The position numbers were made by a program, and so were the translations under genes. The notes under the pieces are model-generated. The model did not search any database, had not been told where the DNA came from, and worked only from the letters and a program-made list of their open reading frames with translations. DNA of 64,000 bases from Bacillus sp. DTU_2020_1000418_1_SI_GHA_SEK_038 (lineage in GTDB: Bacteria; Bacillota; Bacilli; Bacillales; Cytobacillaceae): contig NZ_CP135435.1 in assembly GCF_032341175.1 (NCBI RefSeq), positions 1,302,001-1,366,000 on the forward strand. Reading direction: 5' to 3'. Shown here one piece after another: positions 1 through 11,297 of this stretch (position 1 is its first letter; every line of letters begins with the position of its first letter).

Positions 1-82
1 GGCAAATGCTCATCACGTAATCATAGTATTTGTTTTTCCTCAATCTGTATGATGGTCTTTTATTGGAAAAGAGGTCATGGAA

Positions 83-352
83 ATGAATGAATATCAAAAG
101 AGATTATTTACAAAGCTTCTTGAGAAAAACAACTTTCTATCAGCAAGCCTTGCCCAAACATGGGTTGAGTTGCTTTGGGACGATTTCGAAACTACTTATG
201 CAAAAGCAGGCAGGAAATATCAGGGAAGTGAAATGACGGAAAAGGTTGTTAGTCAATGGATTGAACACTATGGTGATAAGTTGCATGAATTTGTTGCCGA
301 GAATCCAAAGTACAAGCACTTATTGGAACAGGATCCGAAGAAGATGCATTAA
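83..352 (+). CDS. yfhJ: YfhJ-like WVELL-domain small protein
   Basis: This is a small soluble protein of about 89 residues carrying the WVELLW motif and the FETTYAKAG stretch that define the Bacillus YfhJ (WVELL) family. Its function is not established. Two in-frame ATGs exist at 77 and 83. The GAGG ribosome-binding site at 71-74 lies 8 nt before 83 but only 2 nt before 77, so 83 is preferred. It is convergent with yfhP and shares a bidirectional terminator with it. Family and order match the B. subtilis yfh cluster. Confidence 0.85.
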   Translation: MNEYQKRLFTKLLEKNNFLSASLAQTWVELLWDDFETTYAKAGRKYQGSEMTEKVVSQWIEHYGDKLHEFVAENPKYKHLLEQDPKKMH

Positions 353-385
353 AAAATATCTGGCTAAGCAGGCCAGATATTTTTT
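351..385. terminator. Bidirectional terminator between yfhJ and yfhP
   Basis: A perfect 14-bp stem (AAAAAATATCTGGC at 351-364 with its complement at 372-385) closes a 7-nt loop. It carries an A-run on one side and a T-run on the other, so it can terminate both convergent genes. Confidence 0.85.
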
Positions 386-386
386 G

Positions 387-1367
387 CTAACTAGGAATAA
401 TATCCAATTTTTTACGAAGCTTCTCTTCACTGAAAATCCATCCTGTATAGGATGTGATTATTTCTAATTCTGGATTTAATTGCACAACCGCCACGAAAGG
501 GTAATAATCATTGCTGCGATAACGTAGGTCGATGAAACGAACTTCATAATAATCATCGTATTCGTCAATCTCCCAACGGTAAACAGGGGAGAAGGATAAA
601 AAGGCAGACAGGTTTTTATCTTTCTTGGCGGCCTCTAAAACGGGTGTCTCCGGCACAGGGACACGGTTAAATTGATCAATGATTTTCACTTCATGATCTT
701 CAGCGCGCCCGACAAAAAACTGGTGCTTATTCATAACAGCAATCCGCCATTTGTTGTATTTCATTGTTGGGGCAATAATGATCTCCGTTGCATCTGGGAT
801 CATTCTTTTTACCTCATTATATACTTTCTTTTGTGCCCTAAATCGAAAAACATAATAGAAAACCAACATGACATAAATAGGCAGAAATGTATATCCTGGA
901 TGCGCACCAAATGCCCATATTAAAATGCCAACGATATGAATTCCAAATATATATGGATCAAATGTATTAATAATCCCTAATGCGACCCATTTTGATGAAA
1001 ATGGACGTAATGCTTGGGTACCATAAGCATTGAAAATATCAACAAAAACGTGGAGAAAAACAGCGATAAACGTCCAAATCCAAAGATGGAGTAAATTCGC
1101 TCCTGGAAAGAAAGGGTAGATGACGGCAATGAGTGCTAAAGGCCAAAGGAGAACAGCAGGAATTGAATGGGTAATCCCGCGATGATTGCGAATATAAACG
1201 GCATTGCTTTTAAGTTTTAATACTGTATCAATATCGGGGATTTGTGAACCGACAATGGCCCCAATCATTACGCTTGTTGTTGTAGCTGAATTTTGTGCAA
1301 CGACCGGATCAAGAGTAGCAATTCCAGCTAACGCAAGACCCATCACAATATGTGTGCCAGTATCCAA
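387..1367 (-). CDS. yfhP: YfhP, membrane-bound metal-dependent hydrolase (YdjM family)
   Basis: This is a membrane protein with several hydrophobic segments. It has the N-terminal DTGTHIVMG signature and the PDID...HRGITHS motif of the YdjM/DUF457 inner-membrane metal-dependent hydrolases. In B. subtilis, YfhP is described as a regulator affecting sporulation-linked acid metabolism; that role is inherited knowledge, not visible here. The open frame extends to an ATG at 1397, but AGGAGG at 1377-1382 sits 9 nt before a TTG at 1367 that begins the conserved LDTGTH. That makes a 326-residue product from TTG the better model. It is divergent from mutY. Confidence 0.85.
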   Translation of the reverse strand: MDTGTHIVMGLALAGIATLDPVVAQNSATTTSVMIGAIVGSQIPDIDTVLKLKSNAVYIRNHRGITHSIPAVLLWPLALIAVIYPFFPGANLLHLWIWTFIAVFLHVFVDIFNAYGTQALRPFSSKWVALGIINTFDPYIFGIHIVGILIWAFGAHPGYTFLPIYVMLVFYYVFRFRAQKKVYNEVKRMIPDATEIIIAPTMKYNKWRIAVMNKHQFFVGRAEDHEVKIIDQFNRVPVPETPVLEAAKKDKNLSAFLSFSPVYRWEIDEYDDYYEVRFIDLRYRSNDYYPFVAVVQLNPELEIITSYTGWIFSEEKLRKKLDIIPS

Positions 1368-1627
1368 GAGGAAAAACCTCCTTATTTTAGAAATCATTAT
1401 AAGGTTAATTTTATTATGATTTTGCTTGTTTCACCACAAAAACATGTTAAATTTATAAGAGTTGCTAAAATTGAAACAAAAAGCCTGGTTAAATTCAAAG
1501 AATGCAATTTCTTATTAATGTGTGCCTAGAAAATCTAAACTACTTCCATATATTTTTCCCATTATAACATTTGTTAATCCTTTTATAGGATTGTACTACT
1601 TTTTTACAATATCTTGGAGGAGAAGAC

Positions 1628-2728
1628 TTGAACAAAAATCAATTAGAACAGCTTAATCATATAGATATAAAAGCCTTTCAGCACGATTTAATAGGCTGGT
1701 TTCAGGCTGAACAAAGAGACCTTCCTTGGAGAAAGGATAGGGACCCTTATAAAGTTTGGGTTTCAGAAATTATGCTCCAGCAAACACGGGTGGACACGGT
1801 CATTCCCTACTTTAACCGGTTTATCGAGCAGTTTCCAACAACTAAAGCATTGGCAGAGGCTGAGGAGGAAAAGGTGCTGAAGGCTTGGGAAGGCTTAGGC
1901 TATTATTCACGGGCGAGGAATCTTCAATCAGCAGTCAAGGAGGTTGAGGAAAAATACGAAGGCAAGGTTCCTAATAATCAAAAGGAGATCTCTTCGTTAA
2001 AAGGGGTTGGGCCCTACACAGCGGGGGCTATTCTCAGCATCGCTTACGGTCTTCCTGAACCAGCTGTTGATGGAAATGTGATGCGGGTCTTATCGAGAAT
2101 TTTATCGATTTGGGAGGATATTGCTAAGGCATCGTCAAGGAGAGTTTTTGAAGAGGCAGTAAGAAAGCTAATCTCTCACGAAAATCCGTCCTACTTTAAT
2201 CAAGCTTTGATGGAGCTAGGAGCCTTAATTTGTACCCCTACATCACCAAAATGTCTATTATGTCCAGTTCGTGAGCATTGCCACGCATTCCATGCCGGAA
2301 CACATACTGAGCTTCCTATTAAAACAAAAAATAAGAAACATCGACATGTTCGAATTGCAGCAGCTGTTCTGACAGATAGGGAAGGTCGAATTCTTATTCA
2401 TAAAAGGGATGATCAGGGGCTGTTAGCGAATTTATGGGAGTTCCCTAATGTAGAAATTCTGCTGCCCTATGAACACGAAACTATTCAGTTAGTGGAAGTA
2501 ATGAAAGATCAGTTTCAGGCTGACGTTCAAGTGAAAGAAATGATCGGACAAATTGAGCATGTATTCTCCCATTTAACGTGGAATATCAATGCTTATAAAG
2601 GTAAGCTGCTCTCTTTTGAAAATGAAGCCGATGACCTGAAGCTCGTTACACCGGAAGAAATGGAACAGTTTGCTTTTTCTGTGTCTCACCAGAAAATATT
2701 TAAGAAATTTATGGAATCGACATCATAA
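1628..2728 (+). CDS. mutY: Adenine DNA glycosylase MutY
   Basis: MutY removes adenine mispaired with 8-oxoguanine in base-excision repair. The 366-residue product has the HhH-GPD fold with catalytic Glu in SEIMLQQT (E47), the helix-hairpin-helix GVGPYTAGA (126-134), and the catalytic Asp in AVDGN (D148). A 4Fe-4S loop has Cys at 202, 209, 212 and 218 (C-x6-C-x2-C-x5-C). A C-terminal NUDIX-like domain (about 235-360) recognises oxoG. Length is normal. Start is TTG at 1628, preceded by TTGGAGGAG. It is followed directly by the 52-bp hairpin array. Confidence 0.97.
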   Translation: MNKNQLEQLNHIDIKAFQHDLIGWFQAEQRDLPWRKDRDPYKVWVSEIMLQQTRVDTVIPYFNRFIEQFPTTKALAEAEEEKVLKAWEGLGYYSRARNLQSAVKEVEEKYEGKVPNNQKEISSLKGVGPYTAGAILSIAYGLPEPAVDGNVMRVLSRILSIWEDIAKASSRRVFEEAVRKLISHENPSYFNQALMELGALICTPTSPKCLLCPVREHCHAFHAGTHTELPIKTKNKKHRHVRIAAAVLTDREGRILIHKRDDQGLLANLWEFPNVEILLPYEHETIQLVEVMKDQFQADVQVKEMIGQIEHVFSHLTWNINAYKGKLLSFENEADDLKLVTPEEMEQFAFSVSHQKIFKKFMESTS

Positions 2729-2752
2729 TGGATATCTAGAGTGAAAGTATAG

Positions 2753-3030
2753 TGTGAAAAGTCCGTCATCGGGGTTATGACGGACACTTTGAGTGAAAAT
2801 TTATTGTGAAAAGTCCGTCATCGGGGTTATGACGGACACTTTGATTGAAAATCTATTGTGAAAAGTCCGTCATCGGGGGTATAACGGACACTTTGAGTGA
2901 AAATCTATTGTGAAAAGTCCGTCATCGGGGTTATGACGGACACTTTGAGTGAAAATTTATTGTGAAAAGTCCGTCATCGGGGTTATGACGGACACTTTGA
3001 GTTAATGTAAAGTAAAAAAAGTCCGTCAGC
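2753..3030. repeat. Tandem array of 52-bp units, each holding a hairpin
   Basis: Units start at 2753, 2805, 2857, 2909 and 2961, with an exact 52-bp period. A degenerate sixth start lies at 3013. Each unit contains GTCCGTCAT-N7-ATGACGGAC, a 9-bp inverted repeat with a 7-nt loop. Unit 3 carries a changed right arm (ATAACGGAC) and a GGGGG loop. Differences among units are few, which suggests recent or homogenised amplification. The truncated sixth unit abuts the 3' end of yfhS, with a run of A (T on the minus strand), so it may help terminate that gene. No coding potential is seen. Confidence 0.95.
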
Positions 3031-3035
3031 AACTA

Positions 3036-3230
3036 TCATGACCTCTTCGTATTCTTCAATCCCCCGCGATTTTGAATTTCCTCCATGATTTCTCTTTGAA
3101 TCGTTTGACCTTCCGCATTTAAATACGGGACAATTTGCTGGAAGGAATGGTGAAAATAAGTTAACTCTTGATCTTCCCAATCTGTTTTGGACATCATCGA
3201 CAATTCAGTCATGTCTCGGCCGTTATACAT
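3036..3230 (-). CDS. yfhS: YfhS-like small cytosolic protein
   Basis: A 64-residue acidic protein beginning MYNGRDMTEL and ending near NRGGLKNTKRS, with the central phrase FHHSFQQIVPYLNAEGQ. Composition and position between mutY and fabL match the small Bacillus protein annotated as YfhS; I recognise this from memory of synteny rather than from a domain of known function. AGGAAGAGG on the minus strand lies 3-5 nt before the ATG at 3230. Function is unknown. Confidence 0.65.
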   Translation of the reverse strand: MYNGRDMTELSMMSKTDWEDQELTYFHHSFQQIVPYLNAEGQTIQREIMEEIQNRGGLKNTKRS

Positions 3231-3335
3231 AATCCTCTTCCTTTCATTTATCGTATTTATTATTGTTCTGATCTCAATTGCTAGATATACATGAAAAAGA
3301 TAAAATGAGCATTAGAAGAATATGGCGGATTGTGA

Positions 3336-4133
<798 letters not shown>

Positions 4134-4151
4134 TTAAAAATTGCCATGATT

Positions 4152-4196
4152 AAAAACCGTCAGTTGAGAGGACAACTCCCCTCGCTACAGTTTTTT
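4152..4196 (+). terminator. Probable imperfect terminator after fabL
   Basis: AAAAAC...GTTTTTT outer pairing flanks a GAGAGG...CCCCTC inner pairing and is followed by a six-T run. The stem contains mismatches, so it is weaker than other terminators here. Confidence 0.5.
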
Positions 4197-4255
4197 AAAA
4201 TTCGAGGATAATATTTCTGCGCTTGGTTAAATTAAAGAGCGTGGAGGTGATAATC

Positions 4256-4465
4256 ATGGCAAAACAACCAAACCAATCTCAAGCTGGAACAAACATTCAA
4301 CAAGTTAGACAACAAAACGCTCAATCCGCTGGTGCTGGAGCAGCTGGTGCCGGGGGTCAGTTCGGTACAGAGTTTGCTAGCGAAACAAATGCACAAGAGG
4401 TTAGACAACAAAACCAACAAGCTGAGGCTCGCAAAGCACAAAACTCCGGTCAGCAAAGTCAGTAA
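4256..4465 (+). CDS. sspE: Gamma-type small acid-soluble spore protein SspE
   Basis: SspE is a spore-core protein that serves as an amino-acid reserve and is degraded at germination by the GPR protease. The 69-residue product is rich in Gln, Ala, Gly and Asn. It has one FGTEFASET segment, which contains the GPR-type cleavage site, flanked by two VRQQN repeats. B. subtilis SspE (84 aa) carries two longer repeats, so this is a short version. GGAGGTGA at 4243-4250 fixes the ATG at 4256; an upstream in-frame ATG at 4223 lacks one. It is followed by a strong terminator, so it is monocistronic. Confidence 0.93.
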   Translation: MAKQPNQSQAGTNIQQVRQQNAQSAGAGAAGAGGQFGTEFASETNAQEVRQQNQQAEARKAQNSGQQSQ

Positions 4466-4473
4466 TTTATATG

Positions 4474-4512
4474 GAAGGCGCCCTTTTATTCGAAAGGGTG
4501 CCTTCTTTTTTT
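4474..4512 (+). terminator. Strong terminator after sspE
   Basis: A 13-bp stem (GAAGGCGCCCTTT paired with AAAGGGTGCCTTC, one G-T pair) closes a 6-nt loop and is followed by seven T. Confidence 0.95.
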
Positions 4513-4705
4513 GAATGTTGACAGTTTATTAGGTCTATTCGATAAGGCATGCGGATATAATGCTGGAGTATAGCAGTACTTTGATTCACTTCAGATCTTC
4601 TTTTTCGACAAAACTTCCATTCAATCAACAGAAGTAGTCAAAGGAAAGATAGGGTTGTGAGCGAATACATACAAAGAAAAATAAATGGGACGGTGAAACA
4701 AACTT

Positions 4706-4957
4706 ATGAAAAACTTTAACCATTTAGTATCTGAACAAATGCAAACGATGGAAAAACTTCTATATCTTCAAAGTGAACTCGAGCGCTGTGAGGAAATTGA
4801 AGAGGAGCTTAATGCTCTCCAGGAAGAGACTGAGCTTGAAAGTATACAAATTGAAATAGCGAATTTGCGAAAAGAGCTTAAGGACATACATCAGCTTTTT
4901 GAAACGCAAACAGAAGAAGTCATTCGCTCGTATCAAGATATTAAGGTAACCGTTTGA
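4706..4957 (+). CDS. ygaB: YgaB-like coiled-coil protein
   Basis: An 83-residue, highly charged protein, predicted almost wholly alpha-helical. Heptad-like leucine and glutamate spacing across about residues 10-75 suggests a coiled coil. Position between sspE and ntdP matches B. subtilis ygaB. The ribosome-binding site (GGGACGGTGA) is weak and spaced about 12 nt from the ATG. Function is unknown. The 193-nt leader before it shows no clear promoter. Confidence 0.7.
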   Translation: MKNFNHLVSEQMQTMEKLLYLQSELERCEEIEEELNALQEETELESIQIEIANLRKELKDIHQLFETQTEEVIRSYQDIKVTV

Positions 4958-5070
4958 CCATAGGCCAATAATATACATAGATGAATACAATGCCAATGAT
5001 AACGCAGCTTAAGATCATGAAAAAAGGGTATTAGACCTGCAAAATATTAATCCTATATTGTTTTTCTTTC

Positions 5071-5105
5071 AGCCATTGAAGATTTCCAATGGCTCTTTGT
5101 TTTAA
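5071..5105 (+). terminator. Terminator-like hairpin before ntdP
   Basis: AGCCATTG at 5071-5078 pairs with CAATGGCT at 5087-5094 and is followed by a T-rich tract. It lies 114 nt after ygaB. The rest of the 383-nt stretch 4958-5340 shows no gene. Confidence 0.6.
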
Positions 5106-5340
5106 ATTTTGCCATAAACCGTTATAATAGTAGAAAAAAGTATTCGTTCTTTGTTGCCTTTAATCAGTTAAAAAATTTATTGGAGACATGAGTGGGATTA
5201 GATTATTGAAAAATAAATGTGCATTATGATAATAATCTTCTTGTCTCACCTTCATCTCCCGACAATAGGAGGACAAGCCTTGTCTCTCTAAGTTGGATAG
5301 GTTGCAAAGCCCGGGATTTTTCGAAAGAAGGGGAAAATGA

Positions 5341-5871
5341 ATGGCCGTACCCAGAGAAGGAGAACCAGTACAAATTCATAGCTATAAACATAATGGGCAT
5401 ATCCATCGCGTCTGGGAGGAAACAACCGTTTTAAAAGGAACACAAAATTTGGTCATTGGCGGAAATGACCGGACTGTTGTAACGGAATCGGACGGAAGAA
5501 CATGGATCACGAGAGAACCAGCAATTTGTTATTTTCATTCACAATATTGGTTTAATGTTATTGGAATGATTCGGGAGGATGGAATTTATTATTATTGCAA
5601 TATTAGTTCTCCCTTTATTTTTGATGGGGAAGCAGTGAAATATATTGATTATGACCTAGATATAAAGGTTTTTCCAGACATGACCTTCAATCTGCTCGAT
5701 GAGGATGAATACGAGCGGCATCGGCAGGAAATGAATTATCCTGAGCCTATCGACCGCATCTTAAAATCCAATGTCGATCAATTAATTCATTGGATTCGCC
5801 AAAGAAAAGGTCCGTTTGCACCCGATTTTATTGATATTTGGTATGAAAGATATCTTACCTACAGACGCTAA
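5341..5871 (+). CDS. ntdP: Nucleoside tri- and diphosphatase NtdP (DUF402)
   Basis: NtdP (formerly YgaC) hydrolyses nucleoside tri- and diphosphates with metal ions; this is family knowledge. The 176-residue protein is full length. It has the DUF402 barrel signatures [13 protein letters not shown] (about 58-70) and the Asp-rich [13 protein letters not shown] (about 103-115) that supplies metal ligands. The C-terminal tail [18 protein letters not shown] is characteristic of the Bacillus orthologue. AAGGGGA lies 7 nt before the ATG. A terminator follows at 5902. Confidence 0.92.
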   Translation: MAVPREGEPVQIHSYKHNGHIHRVWEETTVLKGTQNLVIGGNDRTVVTESDGRTWITREPAICYFHSQYWFNVIGMIREDGIYYYCNISSPFIFDGEAVKYIDYDLDIKVFPDMTFNLLDEDEYERHRQEMNYPEPIDRILKSNVDQLIHWIRQRKGPFAPDFIDIWYERYLTYRR

Positions 5872-5901
5872 TGAAAAATGGATGAGAGCACGAATGTCAC
5901 G

Positions 5902-5930
5902 CCTGTTGACCGATGAATCAACAGGTTTTT
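5902..5930 (+). terminator. Terminator after ntdP
   Basis: CCTGTTGA at 5902-5909 pairs with TCAACAGG at 5918-5925 over an 8-nt loop, then five T. Confidence 0.9.
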
Positions 5931-6102
5931 ATAATGCTTGGCTTTATTTTCGATTATTGTTGTTTACTAGCCGTATGCATGCGACCGGGTTTTATTCTGG
6001 ACGAAAACAAGAGAGAGCAGGTATGCGTAAGGCGGTTTGATCTCCAACAAAAAGTCATTAGCAAAAGCCATATGTTTTAAAAAGGTAAGAGGGGGAAATA
6101 AG

Positions 6103-7851
6103 TTGGACAGCATCCGGCGTTATATGCACTTTGTTAAGCCATATCGCCTGCAGATTATCATCACGCTCATCATTGGAATCATTAAGTTTGCGATTCCCCT
6201 ATTAATTCCATTACTAATTAAATATGTAATTGATGATATTGTAGGGAGCACCGACTTGAGCAGTGCTGATAAGACAGGCAGTTTAATCAAAATAATGGGC
6301 ATAATGATTTTTGTCTTTGTCATTATTCGTCCACCGATTGAGTATTACCGGCAGTATTTTGCCCAATGGGTAGCGAGCAAAATTTTGTATGATATTCGTG
6401 ATAGACTATTCACACATATACAAAAGCTAAGCTTTAAATATTATGCCAATACGAGAGCTGGCGAGGTCATTTCAAGAGTGATCAACGATGTTGAACAAAC
6501 AAAAACATTCGTTATTACTGGATTAATGAATTTATGGCTTGATATCGCAACGATTCTGATTGCCGTAGCAATTATGATGAAAATGGATTTTACTTTAACG
6601 ATTGTTTCGTTAATTCTATTCCCGTTTTATGGGTTTTCCGTAAGGTATTTTTTCGGCAATTTAAGAAAGCTGACAAGGGCACGTTCGCAAGCATTGGCGG
6701 AAGTCCAGGGATATCTTCATGAACGCGTTCAGGGAATGGCTGTCATAAAAAGCTTTGCCATTGAAGATCATGAACAAACTCAGTTTGATAAGCAAAATGA
6801 AAATTTTCTAACGAAAGCCATTGATCATACAAAATGGAATGCAAAGGCATTTGCCGTTGTTAATACCATCACAGATATTGCGCCATTACTTGTCATTGGC
6901 TACTCAGCCTACCAGGTTATTCAAGGGAATTTATCTACAGGAACAATGATGGCGTTCATTGCTTACATTGATAGATTATATAATCCACTCAGAAGACTTG
7001 TAAATTCATCCACAACATTAACCCAATCGATTGCCTCTATGGACAGAGTGTTTGAATTAATAGATGAAAAGTATGATATTGATGACTCTCCAAATGCAAT
7101 GGAATGCAAGGCTGTGAAAGGTGATATTGATTTTGAACAAGTAAGCTTTGCCTACGATAAAAAGGAAGAGCTTGTTCTAAAAAATATTACTTTGAATGTG
7201 AAAAAGGGTGAGACCATTGCTCTTGTTGGGATGAGCGGGGGAGGTAAGTCTTCATTAGTAGGGTTAATCCCAAGATTTTATGATGTTACAGAGGGAAAAA
7301 TCTTGTTAGACGGAAAAGATATCCGATCATTTAAGGTTCGCTCCTTAAGGGATAAAATCGGAATGGTTCTTCAGGATAATATCCTCTTTAGTGAGTCTGT
7401 CAAAACAAATATTTTATTAGGAAAGCCAGGGGCTTCTGATGAAGAGGTTATCGAAGCTGCGAAGGCTGCCAATGCTCATGAATTTATTATGAATTTGCCA
7501 AATGGCTATGATACGAGGGTCGGAGAACGCGGAGTCAAGCTCTCAGGCGGGCAGAAGCAGCGTGTGGCGATTGCAAGAATCTTTCTCAAAAATCCGCCAA
7601 TCTTAATTTTGGACGAAGCCACTTCGGCACTGGATTTAGAAAGCGAGCATTTAATACAGGAAGCATTAGAGGAGCTTGCTAAGGATCGGACAACCTTTAT
7701 TGTTGCTCACAGACTTTCAACCATCACACATGCAGATCGGATTATCTTGATTGAGCATGGAGAGATTTCTGAAGTTGGCAGCCATGAAGAACTAATGAAA
7801 TTACAAGGCAATTATTATAAGTTATTTCAAGTACAACAGCTTGAAAGTTAG
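6103..7851 (+). CDS. ygaD: YgaD, ABC transporter half-molecule (exporter type)
   Basis: This is a fused membrane/ATPase half-transporter that should act as a homodimer or heterodimer exporting an unknown substrate. The N-terminal six-helix ABC membrane domain spans about residues 10-300. The nucleotide-binding domain has Walker A GMSGGGKS, signature LSGGQKQR, Walker [13 protein letters not shown] and a switch His in IVAHRLST. The open frame reaches back to a TTG at 6037. AAGAGGGGG at 6087-6095 precedes a TTG at 6103 that begins the conserved LDSIRRYM, giving the usual 582 residues. No substrate can be assigned from sequence. Confidence 0.92.
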   Translation: MDSIRRYMHFVKPYRLQIIITLIIGIIKFAIPLLIPLLIKYVIDDIVGSTDLSSADKTGSLIKIMGIMIFVFVIIRPPIEYYRQYFAQWVASKILYDIRDRLFTHIQKLSFKYYANTRAGEVISRVINDVEQTKTFVITGLMNLWLDIATILIAVAIMMKMDFTLTIVSLILFPFYGFSVRYFFGNLRKLTRARSQALAEVQGYLHERVQGMAVIKSFAIEDHEQTQFDKQNENFLTKAIDHTKWNAKAFAVVNTITDIAPLLVIGYSAYQVIQGNLSTGTMMAFIAYIDRLYNPLRRLVNSSTTLTQSIASMDRVFELIDEKYDIDDSPNAMECKAVKGDIDFEQVSFAYDKKEELVLKNITLNVKKGETIALVGMSGGGKSSLVGLIPRFYDVTEGKILLDGKDIRSFKVRSLRDKIGMVLQDNILFSESVKTNILLGKPGASDEEVIEAAKAANAHEFIMNLPNGYDTRVGERGVKLSGGQKQRVAIARIFLKNPPILILDEATSALDLESEHLIQEALEELAKDRTTFIVAHRLSTITHADRIILIEHGEISEVGSHEELMKLQGNYYKLFQVQQLES

Positions 7852-7886
7852 AAAAGAGCATCCGCGCTGGATGCTCTTTTCTATTA
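7850..7886 (+). terminator. Terminator after ygaD
   Basis: AGAAAAGAGCATCC (7850-7863) pairs perfectly with GGATGCTCTTTTCT (7869-7882) around a 5-nt loop. It overlaps the ygaD stop codon. Confidence 0.9.
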
Positions 7887-8012
7887 CTTGTCTAGCTCCA
7901 GCGCCTACCCCCTCGAGGTCACAAGCCAATCCTCCCAGAAAGGTAAAGTACACCTTTCCGAGAGGCTCGTCTTGTGCTTGTCGGGGGTGGACAAGGCGCT
8001 TCTGCTTTTCTA
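7887..8012. repeat. Dispersed Bacillaceae intergenic repeat (about 125 bp)
   Basis: The element runs from CTTGTCTAGCTCCAGCGCC to AAGGCGCTTCTGCTTTTC. The outer arms GCGCCT and AGGCGC are complementary, and internal CCCCC/GGGGG and CACAAGC/GCTTGTG pairs allow a long imperfect fold. I recall near-identical 5' and 3' ends in many Bacillaceae intergenic regions, with a variable middle. Only one full copy lies in this window. It fills the space between two convergent genes and touches the ygaE stop codon. Confidence 0.75.
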
Positions 8013-9080
8013 CTTCTCTATCGACATTTCATTCGCTTTTTTATGATAGGTTTGGAAGCTAGTAATTAACTTATCAAGATGCTCGACCTGCTCATTATAA
8101 TCAATAATAGCGGAGATTATTTGCATATTGTGCGAAAGGGTGTCTTCATCCTCTAGAGAAGCTTCCTTCTTTTGAGATATAAAGAGGTTGAAAAGCTCTT
8201 TCCTATTTAGGAAGATGTCTCCCTCTTCAAAGACTACATTCGGACGTACTTTTCCAATGAACTTTAACATGATATGTTCATGATGATGAATTAGACAGTC
8301 AAGCTGCTGTTGAATCGCATTTTGGTAATCCAAAGGCATTTCCTGTAGATCATTTTCAAAACGATGTAATTTCCTTAATGTATCCAGCGATCTTTTTACA
8401 GTTGAAATCATTTGCCGATAAATAACAAGCCTTCGTGATTTTGGAATTGTTTCCTTTTTGAAATAGTTGCGCTCTTCCTTATACATTATGTATAAATGGT
8501 CAAGGTTTCTAACACTTTCCTTCATTTTCCCAATATCATTTTTCAGCAGCTTATGCTCGGAGGCATGCCTAATTGTGAGCCGGATCCATTTAGTGGTTTC
8601 CTCTGTAATATCTGAAATGCCATAGTATAGTTTTTTCTCATATTTAGGCGGAAGAAACACAAGATTGACGATAAAAGCTGAGAAAACACCTAACATAACA
8701 GTAGAAAAGCGTATAAGAGAAAATTGGATAAATTCATCACTAGGTGTTTCCATAATAACAATCATGGTTACGAGAGCTAATCCAATTGTATTTTCTATTT
8801 TGAGCTTTAGGTTAATGGTGATCACAACGATTGCTGCTAAACCGATGATGAACATATCATTGCCGAATAATAGAACAAAGACTACTGCGGTAAGAGCCCC
8901 AATTGCATTTCCCTGAACCTGTTCAATGATAGATAAGAAGGATCGGTAAATGGTGGGCTGAATCGCGAAAATCGCCGCAATGGCTGCAAAGACAGGAGAA
9001 GGCAGCTGAAAAACCTGAGATAAAAATAATGATAGAATAATTGCGATTCCCGTTTTTAGTATGCGGGCGCCAAGCTTCAT
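8010..9080 (-). CDS. ygaE: YgaE, aromatic acid exporter / FUSC-family membrane protein
   Basis: A 356-residue membrane protein. About five to six hydrophobic segments lie in the first 145 residues, with a LPSPVFAAIAAIFAIQP motif typical of the ArAE_1/FUSC-like family. A long cytoplasmic helical region follows (about 150-356). The family is linked to aromatic-acid efflux, but the substrate here is unknown. The order ygaD-ygaE-gsaB matches B. subtilis. Its stop lies against the dispersed repeat. I see no convincing terminator beyond that element. Confidence 0.85.
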   Translation of the reverse strand: MKLGARILKTGIAIILSLFLSQVFQLPSPVFAAIAAIFAIQPTIYRSFLSIIEQVQGNAIGALTAVVFVLLFGNDMFIIGLAAIVVITINLKLKIENTIGLALVTMIVIMETPSDEFIQFSLIRFSTVMLGVFSAFIVNLVFLPPKYEKKLYYGISDITEETTKWIRLTIRHASEHKLLKNDIGKMKESVRNLDHLYIMYKEERNYFKKETIPKSRRLVIYRQMISTVKRSLDTLRKLHRFENDLQEMPLDYQNAIQQQLDCLIHHHEHIMLKFIGKVRPNVVFEEGDIFLNRKELFNLFISQKKEASLEDEDTLSHNMQIISAIIDYNEQVEHLDKLITSFQTYHKKANEMSIEK

Positions 9081-9294
9081 ACTTATTTGTTTCCTTTCTA
9101 TCAGAAGATGCCTTCTGTTTTTTACCTTAACTTAGTCATCATAACGAATAAGGTGTTATTTTAACAAACAATCCAATGAATTCAACTAAAGTGATTTTAT
9201 TAAGATGACATTAATGTACTATACATGGATATAGTAAGAAGTACAATGGGCATTTTCGTGAATTTTTTACAAGAGTTTGTCCTATTTAAATTTA

Positions 9295-9321
9295 GAAAAA
9301 GGAGCGAAAAATAATCGCTCC
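9295..9321 (-). terminator. Terminator after gsaB
   Basis: On the minus strand GGAGCGA pairs with TCGCTCC over a 7-nt loop and is followed by five T (9296-9300 on the plus strand). Confidence 0.88.
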
Positions 9322-9348
9322 TACAATCATATGAATGAAAAATATTAA

Positions 9349-10644
<1,296 letters not shown>

Positions 10645-10808
10645 GTGAATCCTCCTTGGTATATGTGCTAACTTACCATATCTTATCATGTTTTGGGGTT
10701 GGAATGTTTCGTTTCATAATTGCGACTTCTCGATGGATACAAGCAGTCATATGGATTTAGCAATAAGCGTATAGTTTAAGAGAGGCAAAGAGGAAAGTGG
10801 GCGTGTAA

Positions 10809-11219
10809 ATGGTTTTTTATATATCCCTTGTATTAATTGTATTCTGTATGATCATGAGCATAAGAACTTTATTTTTGCCACACAAAATTAAAGGGAAAAA
10901 AGTTAGCTTTGAAAACTTTATGTATTTGGCCTTTATTTATGTAACCGTCATGATTGGGTTTGGTCTTATATATATTCTTCTTGAAACGAATGGCTATACT
11001 GTTTTTATGGAAGGAACGGTCGGATTAGAAGGTGATTTTCTTAATCAACTAGAAACAGGTTTTTATTTCAGTGCAGTAACCTTATTTTCTGTTGGCTATG
11101 GAGATATTGCCCCTATTGGCATCGGAAGAATGATAGCAGTGCTTGAAGCACTCATTGGCTATACGATCCCGGCTGCTTTCGTATTTAGAGCAGTATTTGA
11201 GATGGAAAAGAAATTGTAG
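10809..11219 (+). CDS. Two-TM potassium channel protein
   Basis: A 136-residue membrane protein with hydrophobic segments at about 2-20 and 40-60, a pore loop, and a final segment at about 108-130. The pore loop contains TLFSVGYGDIAP, the canonical K+ selectivity filter (TxxSVGYGD). It lacks a cytoplasmic RCK/TrkA-N domain, so it resembles the minimal KcsA-like or Ion_trans_2 channels. It should function as a tetramer in the plasma membrane. B. subtilis has no channel here, so this is an insertion in an otherwise conserved order. GAGG precedes the ATG at suboptimal spacing. Confidence 0.88.
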   Translation: MVFYISLVLIVFCMIMSIRTLFLPHKIKGKKVSFENFMYLAFIYVTVMIGFGLIYILLETNGYTVFMEGTVGLEGDFLNQLETGFYFSAVTLFSVGYGDIAPIGIGRMIAVLEALIGYTIPAAFVFRAVFEMEKKL

Positions 11220-11297
11220 CGGTCGTCAAGTTGATTTTGTTGTTTTTCTTGGAAAAATTGGATAGGCTTATGGAAAAAGGATATAGGGGGAATTTCA

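Noticed and set aside
2753..3030. CRISPR array
   Set aside because: The 52-bp period is uniform with near-identical units, there are no unique spacers, and no cas genes are nearby.
4232..4456. Minus-strand frame opposite sspE
   Set aside because: It is the mirror of a Gln/Ala-rich SASP gene, giving Leu/Cys-rich nonsense, with no ribosome-binding site.
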